Assembly (NCBI GenBank): GCA_023246995.1 | Contig: JAHFHI010000005.1 | Coordinates: forward strand, 1 to 13,939 | Reading direction: 5' to 3' | DNA from: Candidatus Omnitrophota bacterium | GTDB taxonomy: Bacteria; Omnitrophota; Omnitrophia; Omnitrophales; Aquincolibacteriaceae | Length of the DNA: 13,939 nucleotides | Shown: piece by piece, positions 7,521-13,939 of the stretch | Position numbering within the stretch: the stretch's first letter is position 1 | How the letters are laid out: the number at the start of each line of letters is the position of its first letter | Translations under genes and position numbers: made by a program | Notes under the pieces: generated by a model | Database searches by the model: none | What the model was told of the DNA's origin: nothing | The model's input: only the letters and a program-made list of their open reading frames with translations

Positions 7521-8459
7521 TTAGTTAAAAAGGGCCTTTGCGGCCTTCACAATGTGCGGGGAAGAAAGCCCGTATTTGTCAAAAAGAGTTTCCGCGGGAC
7601 CGGATTCCCCGTAAACATCCTGAATCGCGGCAAACCCCATTTTGCAGGGCGCTTTTTGGGAAAGCACCCGGGCCACCGCGCTTCCGAGGCCGCCCCAGAT
7701 TTGATGTTCTTCGGCGACCACAACACGGCCCGTCTTACGCGCGGCTTCCACCAGGAGATCTTCATCCAGGGGCTTCAAGGTATGAATGTCGATCACGCCC
7801 GCGTCAATTCCCTCTTTTTTCAGGGTCTCGCTCGCTTCAAGGGCTTCCCAAACAAGAAGTCCCGTGGCCACAAGCGTCACGTCGCGGCCTTCACGCAGGC
7901 GCACTCCCTTACCCATCTGAAACTTTGAATCAGGGCCGTAGATAAGCGGGGCCTTGGGCCGGCAGGTGCGCATAAAAACCGGACCTTTGTGCGCCGCCGC
8001 CTGGCGGATCAACTCACGCGTGGCATATTCATCGGCCGGGACCATGCTCACAAAATTGGGAAGGGCAAGCGCGAGCGCGAAATCTTCGATACTCATCTGC
8101 GACGCCCCGTCCTCTCCTATGGAAATGCCGCCGTGGGAAACCACGATCTTCACGTTCAGTTCCGGGAAAGCCACGCTCATGCGCATCTGTTCAAAACCCT
8201 TGCACATGAGAAAGCAGGAAAAACTCGAGATAAACGGAATTTTACCGGCCGAGGCAAGCCCGGCGGCCACGCCCACCATGTGGGCTTCCATGATGCCGAC
8301 ATTAAAAAAACGTTCGGGAAAGACTTTGGCAAACTCCACGGTCTTGGTGGATTTGGAAAGGTCGGCATCCAGGACCACAATCTCGGAGTTTTCCCGGCCT
8401 AATTCGGCAAGGGCTAGGCCGTAGGCATCCCGGGTGGCTTTGCCGAGTTTCTTTTCCAT
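7521..8459 (-). CDS. Transketolase, C-terminal subunit (split enzyme)
   Basis: A 312-residue subunit carrying the pyrimidine-binding and C-terminal domains of transketolase. Paired with the upstream N-terminal subunit, it should move two-carbon ketol units between sugar phosphates in the pentose phosphate pathway. The catalytic glutamate that activates thiamine diphosphate is E58 in F-F-N-V-G-I-M-E-A-H. The G-E-D-G-A-S motif is at 115-120, and R-T-C-R-P (164-168) is the phosphate-binding arginine region. The position that is His in yeast and most bacterial transketolases (D-G-x-T/S-H-Q) is Gln121 here, as I recall it is in animal transketolase. The frame runs upstream to 8612, but that part overlaps the N-subunit gene and is not family-like. 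The ATG at 8459, four bases after the N-subunit TAG, starts the protein at the usual point. The two genes are surely co-translated. Confidence 0.96.
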   Translation of the reverse strand: MEKKLGKATRDAYGLALAELGRENSEIVVLDADLSKSTKTVEFAKVFPERFFNVGIMEAHMVGVAAGLASAGKIPFISSFSCFLMCKGFEQMRMSVAFPELNVKIVVSHGGISIGEDGASQMSIEDFALALALPNFVSMVPADEYATRELIRQAAAHKGPVFMRTCRPKAPLIYGPDSKFQMGKGVRLREGRDVTLVATGLLVWEALEASETLKKEGIDAGVIDIHTLKPLDEDLLVEAARKTGRVVVAEEHQIWGGLGSAVARVLSQKAPCKMGFAAIQDVYGESGPAETLFDKYGLSSPHIVKAAKALFN

Positions 8460-8463
8460 GGCT

Positions 8464-9303
8464 CTAGGCAAGCCCCTTAAACGCGCGCTGGGCTTCCTCG
8501 CGGGTGGGCGCGACCCCGTGAAAGTGGTTGTTGTTTTCCATAAACGAAACGCCCTTACCTTTGACTGTGTGCGCGATAAGAATGGCCGGCCTGCCCTTCT
8601 GGGCGCGGGCACGGTCCACGGCCGAGAAAATCTGGCCGAAATCGTGCCCGTCGATTTCTTCGGCGTGCCAGCCGAAACTCTCCCACTTGGCTTTCATGGG
8701 TTCCATATTGCAGATCACGCTCGTGGCGTCATCCAGCTGAAATTTATTGTAATCCAAAATCGCCACAAGATGATCCACCCGGTGATGCGCGGCCATGGCC
8801 GCCGCCTCCCAGGTCTGGCCTTCATTGGTTTCTCCGTCGCTCATCACGACATAGGTATAAAAAGATTTCTGGTCAAGCCGCCGGGCCAGCGCCAAGCCGA
8901 TCCCGATCGAAAGACCCTGGCCGAGAGAACCCGTCGAAGCCTCAATCCCGGGAAGTTTGCGCATGTCCGGGTGCCCCTGAAGCGGGCTTCCGAATTTGCG
9001 GAAAGTCGGGAGCATCGAAGGATCAAAATACCCCGCGTGAGCAAGCACCGAATAAAGAAGGGGCGAGGCATGGCCCTTGCTTAAAATCATGCGGTCCCGG
9101 TCCGCGCATTTTGGATTGGCCGGATCGTGGCGCATGACCCCGAAATAAAGCGCGGTCAGGATTTCCGTTCCGGAAAGCGAGCCTCCGGGATGCCCGGAAC
9201 CGGCCTCGCAGGTCATCATGACAATGTCCCGGCGGACCTGTTTGGCAACGGCTTTCAGCTGCTCAAGACTTGGCTTTTGAAGAAGATTTTCGCGTGTCGT
9301 CAT
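8464..9303 (-). CDS. Transketolase, N-terminal subunit (split enzyme)
   Basis: A 279-residue subunit with the thiamine-diphosphate pyrophosphate-binding domain. Motifs in order: S-G-H-P-G-G-S (36-42), S-K-G-H (75-78), G-H-P (110-112), S-T-G-S-L-G-Q-G (123-130), the cofactor/Mg motif S-D-G-E-T-N-E-G (155-162) followed by W165-E-A, then D-Y-N-K (184-187) and K-G-K-G-V-S-F-M-E (248-256). The first motif residue is Ser where the family usually has Gly (G-D-G-E). A TTG four codons upstream (9315) could also start the frame, but it has no Shine-Dalgarno and would lie only about eight bases from the predicted transcription start, whereas the ATG at 9303 has GGA about ten bases upstream. I therefore prefer 9303. 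This is the first gene of the probable tktN-tktC-ggt-nudix operon. Separate N and C genes are the normal arrangement in archaea and many bacterial phyla. Confidence 0.95.
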   Translation of the reverse strand: MTTRENLLQKPSLEQLKAVAKQVRRDIVMMTCEAGSGHPGGSLSGTEILTALYFGVMRHDPANPKCADRDRMILSKGHASPLLYSVLAHAGYFDPSMLPTFRKFGSPLQGHPDMRKLPGIEASTGSLGQGLSIGIGLALARRLDQKSFYTYVVMSDGETNEGQTWEAAAMAAHHRVDHLVAILDYNKFQLDDATSVICNMEPMKAKWESFGWHAEEIDGHDFGQIFSAVDRARAQKGRPAILIAHTVKGKGVSFMENNNHFHGVAPTREEAQRAFKGLA

Positions 9304-9329
9304 AAGAATTTCCAAGGAAAAGTTCGGGC

Positions 9330-9358
9330 AGTTTATCGCCTTTCCCGAGGCCCGTCAA
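9330..9358 (-). promoter_or_regulatory. Sigma70-type promoter of the transketolase operon
   Basis: On the minus strand TTGACG (9358-9353, five of six to consensus) is followed by a 17-base spacer and TAAACT (9335-9330, four of six). It lies in the 68-base gap between the BtuF-like gene and the transketolase N gene. It would start transcription near 9323, leaving a leader of about 20 bases. The match is by eye and assumes a standard housekeeping sigma factor. Confidence 0.6.
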
Positions 9359-9371
9359 CCCTTTTGAGCCC

Positions 9372-10217
9372 TTAAACCAAGGCCCTCTCGCCCCATGCCG
9401 CGAAGATCCCGGACATTTGGCGCGCGCCTTCAAGCAAGGAAAGTCCGGGGGCCAGAATATCCGGAGATTTGATTTCGTAGAGGGCGCCGCGTTGGACTGC
9501 CGGGATTTGATCCCAGCCCGGTCTTTCTCGGATTTTTTCAAAAGAAACTTTTTTGCCGCACCAGGAGGCGATCAAAATGTCGGGCTTTCGGTCGATCACG
9601 TCTTCGGGCGTGACGGTCCGCTCGCGCGCGGTCTTTCCGGCGGATTTTTCTTTAAAAACATCTTCACCGCCCAGAAAATCGATCAGCTCACTCACCCATG
9701 AAATGCCGCTGATTAACGGGTCATCCCATTCCTCGAAATAGACCCGGGGAACCGGCGCGCCGCGGCGCGGCCTGGGGAGGCCTCCGAGTTCGTCAAAGAA
9801 ATCCTGCCGGAGCTTAAGCGCGCGCGCCTCGCAGCCCGTAAGACGGCCGATGGCAAGGATCATGTCGCCTATTTCGGAAAGCGAGCGCTGGTTGGTGATG
9901 AAAACATTAAAACTTTCGGCCACCAGTTCGCGCGCAATATCTTTCTGGAGGTCGGAAAAGCCGAGAATGAGGTCGGGTTTGAGCGCTTGGATTTTTTCCA
10001 TGCGTACCGAGGTAAACGCCGCGATTTTTTCTTTCTTCCGGGCCTCGGGAGGCCGCAGGGCATAACCGGAAACTCCGACTACGCGGTCCGCGAGCCCGAG
10101 CGCGAAGACGATTTCAGTGGTCTCGGCGGTAAGGCAGGCGATCCTTTCGGGCCAAAGCACGGGCTCTTTGCCGCCGGCAGCCCGGGCCGGATCTTCAGAC
10201 TTCAACGTAAACGTCAT
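9372..10217 (-). CDS. BtuF-like (cobalamin/iron-type) substrate-binding protein without signal peptide
   Basis: A 281-residue protein of the class III periplasmic binding fold (Peripla_BP_2). The order is typical: R25-I-A-C-L-T-A-E-T-T-E opening, G-L-A-D-R-V-V-G-V-S (41-50), the K-P-D-L-I-L-G-F (80-87) strand, a connecting helix rich in L/R (110-150), F-E-E-W-D-D-P-L (161-168) with G-I-S-W-V-S-E-L (171-178), K-P-D-I-L-I-A (211-217) and a C-terminal R-x-G-W-x-x-I-P-A-V segment (232-241). The E-W and W-V-x-E-L residues are those seen in cobalamin-binding members. No signal peptide or lipobox is visible, even in the upstream open frame to 10292, and no permease or ATPase is adjacent, so it may act in the cytoplasm rather than in uptake. 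The ATG at 10217 (GAGG upstream) overlaps the Rieske gene by 23 bases. A downstream TTG at 10205 is an alternative. Confidence 0.88.
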   Translation of the reverse strand: MTFTLKSEDPARAAGGKEPVLWPERIACLTAETTEIVFALGLADRVVGVSGYALRPPEARKKEKIAAFTSVRMEKIQALKPDLILGFSDLQKDIARELVAESFNVFITNQRSLSEIGDMILAIGRLTGCEARALKLRQDFFDELGGLPRPRRGAPVPRVYFEEWDDPLISGISWVSELIDFLGGEDVFKEKSAGKTARERTVTPEDVIDRKPDILIASWCGKKVSFEKIRERPGWDQIPAVQRGALYEIKSPDILAPGLSLLEGARQMSGIFAAWGERALV

Positions 10218-10500
10218 CGCCCTCGAGTTTGACCTTGAAGACCGGCTGTTTGATGCGGTCATTGAACGCGCAGGCACCGGTCGTGACGTCAAATTCCCAG
10301 CCGTGCCAGGGACAAGTCACAAGGTTTCCGTGAATCCCGCCCTCATCAAGGGGGCCGCCCTGATGGGCGCAAAGCGCAAAGATGGCGTGGATGTTTTCTC
10401 CCACCCGGAAAAGCGCGATATCGCTACCGCCAACCTGCACGAGTTTTCCGGTGTCACTCGGAATTTCTGATTTTTTAGCGACCTTGACGAATTGCCCCAT
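10195..10500 (-). CDS. Rieske-type [2Fe-2S] ferredoxin
   Basis: A 101-residue soluble electron carrier. The cluster ligands are C44-x-H46 (C-A-H-Q-G-G-P-L) and C63-x2-H66 (C-P-W-H-G-W-E-F-D), 16 residues apart, which is the canonical Rieske ferredoxin spacing; the stretch from C44 to the second motif is complete. Length and sequence resemble the small ferredoxins of aromatic dioxygenases and the NirD/Rieske small subunits, rather than membrane Rieske proteins. No oxygenase or reductase partner is in the window. The ATG at 10500 has GGAGGT about eleven bases upstream and a closer AAGG. The end of the gene overlaps the BtuF-like gene by 23 bases, so the two are co-translated, which is unusual company. 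The electron donor and acceptor cannot be inferred. Confidence 0.95.
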   Translation of the reverse strand: MGQFVKVAKKSEIPSDTGKLVQVGGSDIALFRVGENIHAIFALCAHQGGPLDEGGIHGNLVTCPWHGWEFDVTTGACAFNDRIKQPVFKVKLEGDDVYVEV

Positions 10501-10535
10501 AACCTTGTTAGACCTCCGCGGATCTTAAAAAATGC

Positions 10536-10563
10536 TTGTGCTTGATGGCTTCCTCCATAGAAT
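10536..10563 (+). promoter_or_regulatory. Possible promoter of the M24 peptidase gene
   Basis: TTGTGC (10536-10541) and TAGAAT (10558-10563, five of six to the -10 consensus) are separated by 16 bases. Initiation would be near 10570, which fits a peptidase start at 10607 but not one at 10532. The -35 match is weak, so this is tentative. Confidence 0.35.
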
Positions 10564-10579
10564 TGAGAAAACTGTCCCT

Positions 10580-10588
10580 ATTATAACA
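10580..10588 (-). promoter_or_regulatory. Extended -10 promoter of the Rieske/BtuF-like pair
   Basis: The minus strand reads TGTTATAAT, a perfect extended -10 element (TG-n-TATAAT). No good -35 is visible at 16-18 bases, which is acceptable for extended -10 promoters. Transcription would begin near 10573 and give a leader of about 70 bases before the Rieske ATG at 10500. Confidence 0.5.
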
Positions 10589-10606
10589 AAGGACCTCGGC
10601 CCCGGC

Positions 10607-11776
10607 ATGATAAAAAAGATGGGTTCCGCTTCTCAATCAGATCAAGCTCCCGAAACCTCTTCCAATATTCTCATGATCGCGGCAAGTGAGGCTGACGCGA
10701 ATCTTTTTTACGCCACCGGGTTTATGGCTCCCGACCCTTTTATCTTTATCCAGCAGGGCAAACGCAAAACCCTGCTCATGAGCGATCTTGAAGTCGACCG
10801 GGCCCGGTCGCAGGCCCGGGTCCACGAAGTGCTTTCGACCTCCAAGCTTGCGGCGGCGTTCCGGAAAAAACACGACCGGCGGCCGGGCTATCTTGACTTG
10901 CTCGAAGAGTTCGCCACGAAAAAAGGACTCCGGGACTTTCTGGTGCCCGGGAATTTTCCGATCGAATACGCCGACCCCTTAAGAAAAAGAGGCTTTCGCC
11001 TGATCTTTAAAGCCGATCCGTTTTTTGAACAGCGTATGATTAAAACTTCCGAGGAGATCTCGGCCGTCAAGCGCGCCCTGCGCCACACGGAAGCCGCGGT
11101 CAAGGCCGCCATCGATACGATCCGCAAGTCCGTCATCAAAAAAGGAAAACTCTATTTCGACGGAAGCGTGCTCACGTCCGAAAAAATTAAGAAGATCATT
11201 AACGTCAGCCTTATGGAGCAGGACTGCATTGCTTCGCATTCGATCGTCTCCTGCGGCATTGACTGCGTCGACCCGCATAACCAGGGCTCGGGGCCCCTTT
11301 ACGCGAATCAATCGATCATCATGGATATCTTTCCCAGGGATTCGCACAGCCGTTACTTCGCCGATCTCACCCGCACCGTGGTCCGGGGCAAGGCCTCGCC
11401 CAAGCTCAAAAAAATGTTCGCCGCGGTGCTCGAGGGCCAGGAAATCGCATTCCGCTCAATCCGCCACGGCGCCGACGGCTCCCTCATCCACGCCGCCATT
11501 CAAAAACGTTTTGAAGCTCTCGGGTTCACGACCGGGGTTCAAAACGGCCGCATGCAGGGGTTTTTTCACGGCACCGGCCATGGCCTCGGGCTTGAAATCC
11601 ATGAGCCGCCGAGAATCAGCCTGGGCAAAGACATTCTCAAGGCCGGACAGATCGTGACCGTGGAGCCGGGCCTCTATTATGAGGACGCGGGCGGTGTGCG
11701 TATCGAAGATGACGTGGTGGTCACAAAAACCGGCTGCGTCAATCTCGCCAAGCTGCCAAAGGTCCTGGAAATTTAA
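10607..11776 (+). CDS. M24 family metallopeptidase (Xaa-Pro dipeptidase/aminopeptidase-like)
   Basis: A 389-residue pita-bread-fold peptidase that probably releases N-terminal residues next to proline. The five dinuclear metal ligands are all present (numbering from 10607): D240 in I-I-M-D-I-F-P, D253 in F-A-D-L-T-R-T, H325 in G-T-G-H-G-L-G, E353 in V-T-V-E-P-G and E367 in R-I-E-D-D. An additional H332-E-P-P segment is typical of prolidases. The N-terminal 130 residues form the creatinase-type domain. The start is uncertain. The frame opens at 10532, but those first 25 codons are unlike the family and would lie on the promoter candidate; the ATGs at 10607, 10619 and 10673 are all possible and none has a good Shine-Dalgarno. 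It is the only plus-strand gene, divergent from the Rieske gene and convergent with the protease. No signal peptide is seen, so it is probably cytoplasmic. Confidence 0.93.
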   Translation: MIKKMGSASQSDQAPETSSNILMIAASEADANLFYATGFMAPDPFIFIQQGKRKTLLMSDLEVDRARSQARVHEVLSTSKLAAAFRKKHDRRPGYLDLLEEFATKKGLRDFLVPGNFPIEYADPLRKRGFRLIFKADPFFEQRMIKTSEEISAVKRALRHTEAAVKAAIDTIRKSVIKKGKLYFDGSVLTSEKIKKIINVSLMEQDCIASHSIVSCGIDCVDPHNQGSGPLYANQSIIMDIFPRDSHSRYFADLTRTVVRGKASPKLKKMFAAVLEGQEIAFRSIRHGADGSLIHAAIQKRFEALGFTTGVQNGRMQGFFHGTGHGLGLEIHEPPRISLGKDILKAGQIVTVEPGLYYEDAGGVRIEDDVVVTKTGCVNLAKLPKVLEI

Positions 11777-11802
11777 ACGCCGTTTTCTTCCCTGCCGCAA
11801 GA

Positions 11803-12591
11803 TCAGTCTTTTAAACTTTTTTGATAAGCCTTATAGCCTTTGACGATCATGGCGGCGGGGAGCGCAAGGCTGATCCGGTCGGTTATCGCGGGCCGGGCGA
11901 CGATCATTCCCAGAACCCCTCCCCGGCTGTCCAGAACGGGCGCGCCGCTGTCACCGTAGTGGAGCTCGAAATTTGTTTGAAGCTGGGTAATGCTGGGCTC
12001 CCCTTCTTTTTTATTATCCGGGACGCCGAGCCCGGTGATTTTCCCCCGGATTAAATCCCCTTTTAACTCTTCGGAATTCCCGACCGTAAAAACAACCTGC
12101 CCCTTTTTGACCGCTTCAGAATCCGCGAAAAGAATGGGTTCGAGTTTGTAAGGCAGATCGATTTTAAGAAACGCGATGTCCGTGCCGGGCACGGTGTGAA
12201 GATGCCGGGCTTCGGCTTCGACGCCGCTCTGAAGCCTGACCCGGATACGTCCGGCTTGGCTGACGGTATGATGGTTCGCCGCGATCACGCCGTCGGAAGT
12301 GATGATCATGCCGGCCCCCGCCCGGGTCAGGGCCACGGGCCTGATGCGGGCTGCGACAACCACCTGCCCCGTGGCTTCATCCAGGAATGCCTGCTTTTCA
12401 CCAAAGACCTGGCCGGCCAGAGTCTCGAGACTGACCAGGCTTTTAAAAACGCGGGCAAGCGTTTTGGGGGAAGGCTCACGCGCCCATGCCGCCGGGATTG
12501 GGAACGCGCCCCAAAGGGCCAGGACTATGAGGGCGCGTAAAAAATTCCGGGGAGATTTTTTCAAACCTGAAAACAGCGGTTTTATTCGCAC
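11803..12591 (-). CDS. Exported trypsin-like serine protease (HtrA-like catalytic domain, no PDZ)
   Basis: A 262-residue protein with a signal peptide (basic 11-19, hydrophobic 20-34, likely cleavage after A-W-A at 37). The catalytic domain shows the triad: H108 in A-N-H-H-T-V, D138 in P-G-T-D-I-A-F-L-K-I, and S215 in Y-G-D-S-G-A-P-V. The G-A-G-M-I-I-T-S-D-G segment (92-101) is the usual HtrA-type strand before the His. The domain ends near 250 with no room for a PDZ domain, so it is shorter than DegP/HtrA. The substrate is unknown; the S215 motif is G-D-S-G-A-P rather than the HtrA G-N-S-G-G-P. The frame starts with GTG at 12591, inside the end of the membrane-protein gene (10-base overlap). 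No in-frame ATG exists before residue 95, so GTG (or a TTG at codon 10) must be used. Its position suggests it works with the upstream membrane protein. Confidence 0.9.
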   Translation of the reverse strand: MRIKPLFSGLKKSPRNFLRALIVLALWGAFPIPAAWAREPSPKTLARVFKSLVSLETLAGQVFGEKQAFLDEATGQVVVAARIRPVALTRAGAGMIITSDGVIAANHHTVSQAGRIRVRLQSGVEAEARHLHTVPGTDIAFLKIDLPYKLEPILFADSEAVKKGQVVFTVGNSEELKGDLIRGKITGLGVPDNKKEGEPSITQLQTNFELHYGDSGAPVLDSRGGVLGMIVARPAITDRISLALPAAMIVKGYKAYQKSLKD

Positions 12592-13850
12592 ACTTCTTCG
12601 ATCCGCTCTCCGACCACCCGCGTGATCGTCTTACACCCCGGCGCGCTCCGCGCTGCGCCGGCCAGAAGCGCGGCTGGGGCTTGGGGGACCGAGCTCCCTT
12701 GGCCTTCCGGCGCGGTTTCATCGCGCGTCGATCCAAAAACCGCTTCATCCTCTCGAAGGGTTTGGGAAGAGTCCGAGGCTTGATACTTTTGCGCGGATTT
12801 AAAACCCCGGACCTCCAGGATGGCCGTCAAGCCGAGCGGCTCGCGGTATAAATAGACCGTGCCTGCGAGCATGAGAAGAAACCCGAAGCTCATCATCAGA
12901 CTGAAAATCACCGGGGGCGGCGTGCGAAGTTTGGGGTTCATCTGCTCGGTCACGATGTAATCGGAATAAACCTCGCAGCTTCCCAGCACAAAAATCGGCC
13001 TCAAAAAAATCTGGATCACCGCGGTTGCGATCAAAATAGGAATCCCCGCCCACACGTAAACCCAATAAACCCAGTTGCCGGTTTCGATCAAATGATGATG
13101 CGTAAAAAAGAAAGCCGCGGTCCCGGCGTAGGCCAGCACGCCCACGATCCAGCAGAAAAGCGAGTACCCGCCCCGCAGCAGCATGACTTCATAGGGTTTG
13201 TCGCGGATCAAAAGGACCGATTCCTTGGCCGCGAGAAAAAGGTTTTTTCCGTTGAGCAGGGAGGGCAGCATCCCCACGGTGCCGAGTTTCCAGGAGTAAT
13301 AGAGGAGTTCCTTAATGAATCGATCCTCGGCTCCGTCACGGCCTCTTTTCGGAAGCCTTTCCAGGATTTGCAGCACGGTGAACCAGCAATCCATCCAGCA
13401 AAAAATCCAAAGCGGCCAGGCCCTTGGGAGCACCATCCGAAGGCAGCTCATCATGCCGGAAGGCAGTCCGGCCCGTTTCAAAAAATGGGATGCCCCCATG
13501 CACCCCGTGAAAACCGCCACAGGCCCGGAAACCAGGCCCACGCAAAGAAAGCTCCAGCCGAAAACCGCGAGATTGAGTTTAATATTCTGGAGTTTTTCGT
13601 CGCTTTCCCAGACTTCCTTGGGAATCCAGCCGAGCATCTGAACCCAAAGATAATACCCGGCGGCAATCGCCACAATCTGAAAAAAGGCGAAGAGCAGGAT
13701 GTGTTTTTCTTCGAATACCCAGCGGAAGGCACGGCCCGTCCAGCCTAAAAAATCTTTGAGGTTATGCCAGGACCAGACCCGCCTGGGATTTCCCCCGACT
13801 TCCGGAATTTCCAAGATCTCCTGCTTGATTTCGGCAAAAGGCCCAAACAT
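12582..13850 (-). CDS. Polytopic membrane protein of unknown function
   Basis: A 422-residue inner-membrane protein that I do not recognise. Hydrophobic segments lie at about 50-73, 92-115, 143-160, 228-250, 258-285 and 312-335, giving five or six helices. A charged N-terminal tail (1-48) opens the protein, and a hydrophilic loop with a basic K-R-G-R patch lies near 165-190. After the last helix a soluble tail of about 80 residues (345-422) is rich in Ser, Glu, Ala and Pro, and ends with two cysteines (C406 and C421). Many aromatic and Cys residues occur in the membrane part (for example C151, C155 within F-C-W-M-D-C-W). No transporter motif is evident. The ATG at 13850 has only a weak purine-rich Shine-Dalgarno. 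A good promoter lies just upstream. The stop overlaps the protease GTG, so the two proteins are made together. Confidence 0.85.
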   Translation of the reverse strand: MFGPFAEIKQEILEIPEVGGNPRRVWSWHNLKDFLGWTGRAFRWVFEEKHILLFAFFQIVAIAAGYYLWVQMLGWIPKEVWESDEKLQNIKLNLAVFGWSFLCVGLVSGPVAVFTGCMGASHFLKRAGLPSGMMSCLRMVLPRAWPLWIFCWMDCWFTVLQILERLPKRGRDGAEDRFIKELLYYSWKLGTVGMLPSLLNGKNLFLAAKESVLLIRDKPYEVMLLRGGYSLFCWIVGVLAYAGTAAFFFTHHHLIETGNWVYWVYVWAGIPILIATAVIQIFLRPIFVLGSCEVYSDYIVTEQMNPKLRTPPPVIFSLMMSFGFLLMLAGTVYLYREPLGLTAILEVRGFKSAQKYQASDSSQTLREDEAVFGSTRDETAPEGQGSSVPQAPAALLAGAARSAPGCKTITRVVGERIEEVCE

Positions 13851-13883
13851 GGATTTGCGCGCGCCCCCTCTCTCTTGACTTCA

Positions 13884-13912
13884 AAATTAGCACGTAAAGG
13901 GCGGGCTTTCAA
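13884..13912 (-). promoter_or_regulatory. Sigma70-type promoter of the membrane protein/protease operon
   Basis: On the minus strand TTGAAA (13912-13907, five of six to consensus) is followed by exactly 17 bases and TAATTT (13889-13884, three of six). Initiation would be near 13877, giving a leader of about 27 bases to the ATG at 13850. The call is by eye; the -10 is weak. Confidence 0.45.
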
Positions 13913-13939
13913 AATACCCGGCATCCGGATCAGGAAAAT

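Noticed and set aside
10508..10558. A 16-codon minus-strand reading frame in the Rieske leader, ending ten-odd bases before the Rieske ATG
   Set aside because: It has no Shine-Dalgarno and no run of regulatory codons (Trp, His, Leu and so on) typical of a leader peptide, and it is short enough to arise by chance.
11777..11840. A possible bidirectional terminator between the convergent peptidase and protease genes
   Set aside because: Only a four-base stem and scattered T runs are visible, not a stable hairpin followed by a T tract.
1..13939. Search for a defence, CRISPR, toxin-antitoxin, secretion or biosynthetic system
   Set aside because: No regularly spaced direct repeats, no nuclease, helicase or reverse-transcriptase motifs, no toxin-sized gene pairs and no synthase modules were found; every sizeable gene except the membrane protein and DUF3047 belongs to a familiar enzyme or carrier family, or to YopX.

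Overview
The window looks like a stretch of ordinary chromosome from a Gram-negative, probably uncultured bacterium. GC content is moderately high (roughly 55-60 % by eye). Genes are densely packed, with one-base gaps and short overlaps, and two proteins carry signal peptides for export across an inner membrane. There is no rRNA or tRNA marker. A split transketolase, a YdiJ-type FAD/Fe-S oxidoreductase and a DUF3047 protein would suit a deltaproteobacterium-like or Omnitrophota-like genome, but that placement is a guess. I see no integrase, transposase, CRISPR array, toxin-antitoxin pair or phage structural gene.

Twelve protein genes are supported, eleven on the minus strand and one on the plus strand. 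Reading the minus strand from the right edge: (1) 13850-11803 is a two-gene unit, a polytopic membrane protein of unknown function followed by an exported trypsin-like serine protease that starts with GTG inside the membrane-protein gene. A plausible sigma70 promoter lies just upstream. (2) 11776-10607 is the only plus-strand gene, an M24 (Xaa-Pro peptidase-like) metallopeptidase, convergent with the protease. (3) 10500-9372 is a small Rieske [2Fe-2S] ferredoxin overlapping a BtuF-like (cobalamin/iron-type) binding protein that has no signal peptide. It is divergent from the peptidase. (4) 9303-5180 is the transketolase N-terminal half, the transketolase C-terminal half, an exported gamma-glutamyltransferase and a Nudix hydrolase (ADP-ribose pyrophosphatase type), behind the best promoter in the window. 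(5) 4918-1 is a 981-residue FAD-linked oxidase/Fe-S fusion (YdiJ-like), a YopX-domain protein, a short-chain dehydrogenase and a DUF3047 protein cut by the window edge. The last three junctions are 10 nt, a 20-nt overlap and 1 nt, so this is very probably one transcript.

The one gene-poor stretch, 4919-5179 (261 bases), carries a compact double-hairpin repeat (4955-5042) of the kind scattered between genes in many bacteria. The 106-base divergent region 10501-10606 holds promoter-like sequences on both strands.

Functionally, unit 4 combines pentose-phosphate carbon shuffling with glutathione/gamma-glutamyl salvage and nucleotide-sugar clean-up. Unit 5 is a redox/2-hydroxyacid oxidation cluster with one unexpected passenger, the YopX protein. 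I found no convincing new multi-gene system. The points most worth a second look are the YopX gene embedded in a metabolic operon, the Rieske plus leaderless BtuF-like pair, the membrane-protein/protease pair, the Gln-for-His change in the transketolase C half, and the intergenic element.
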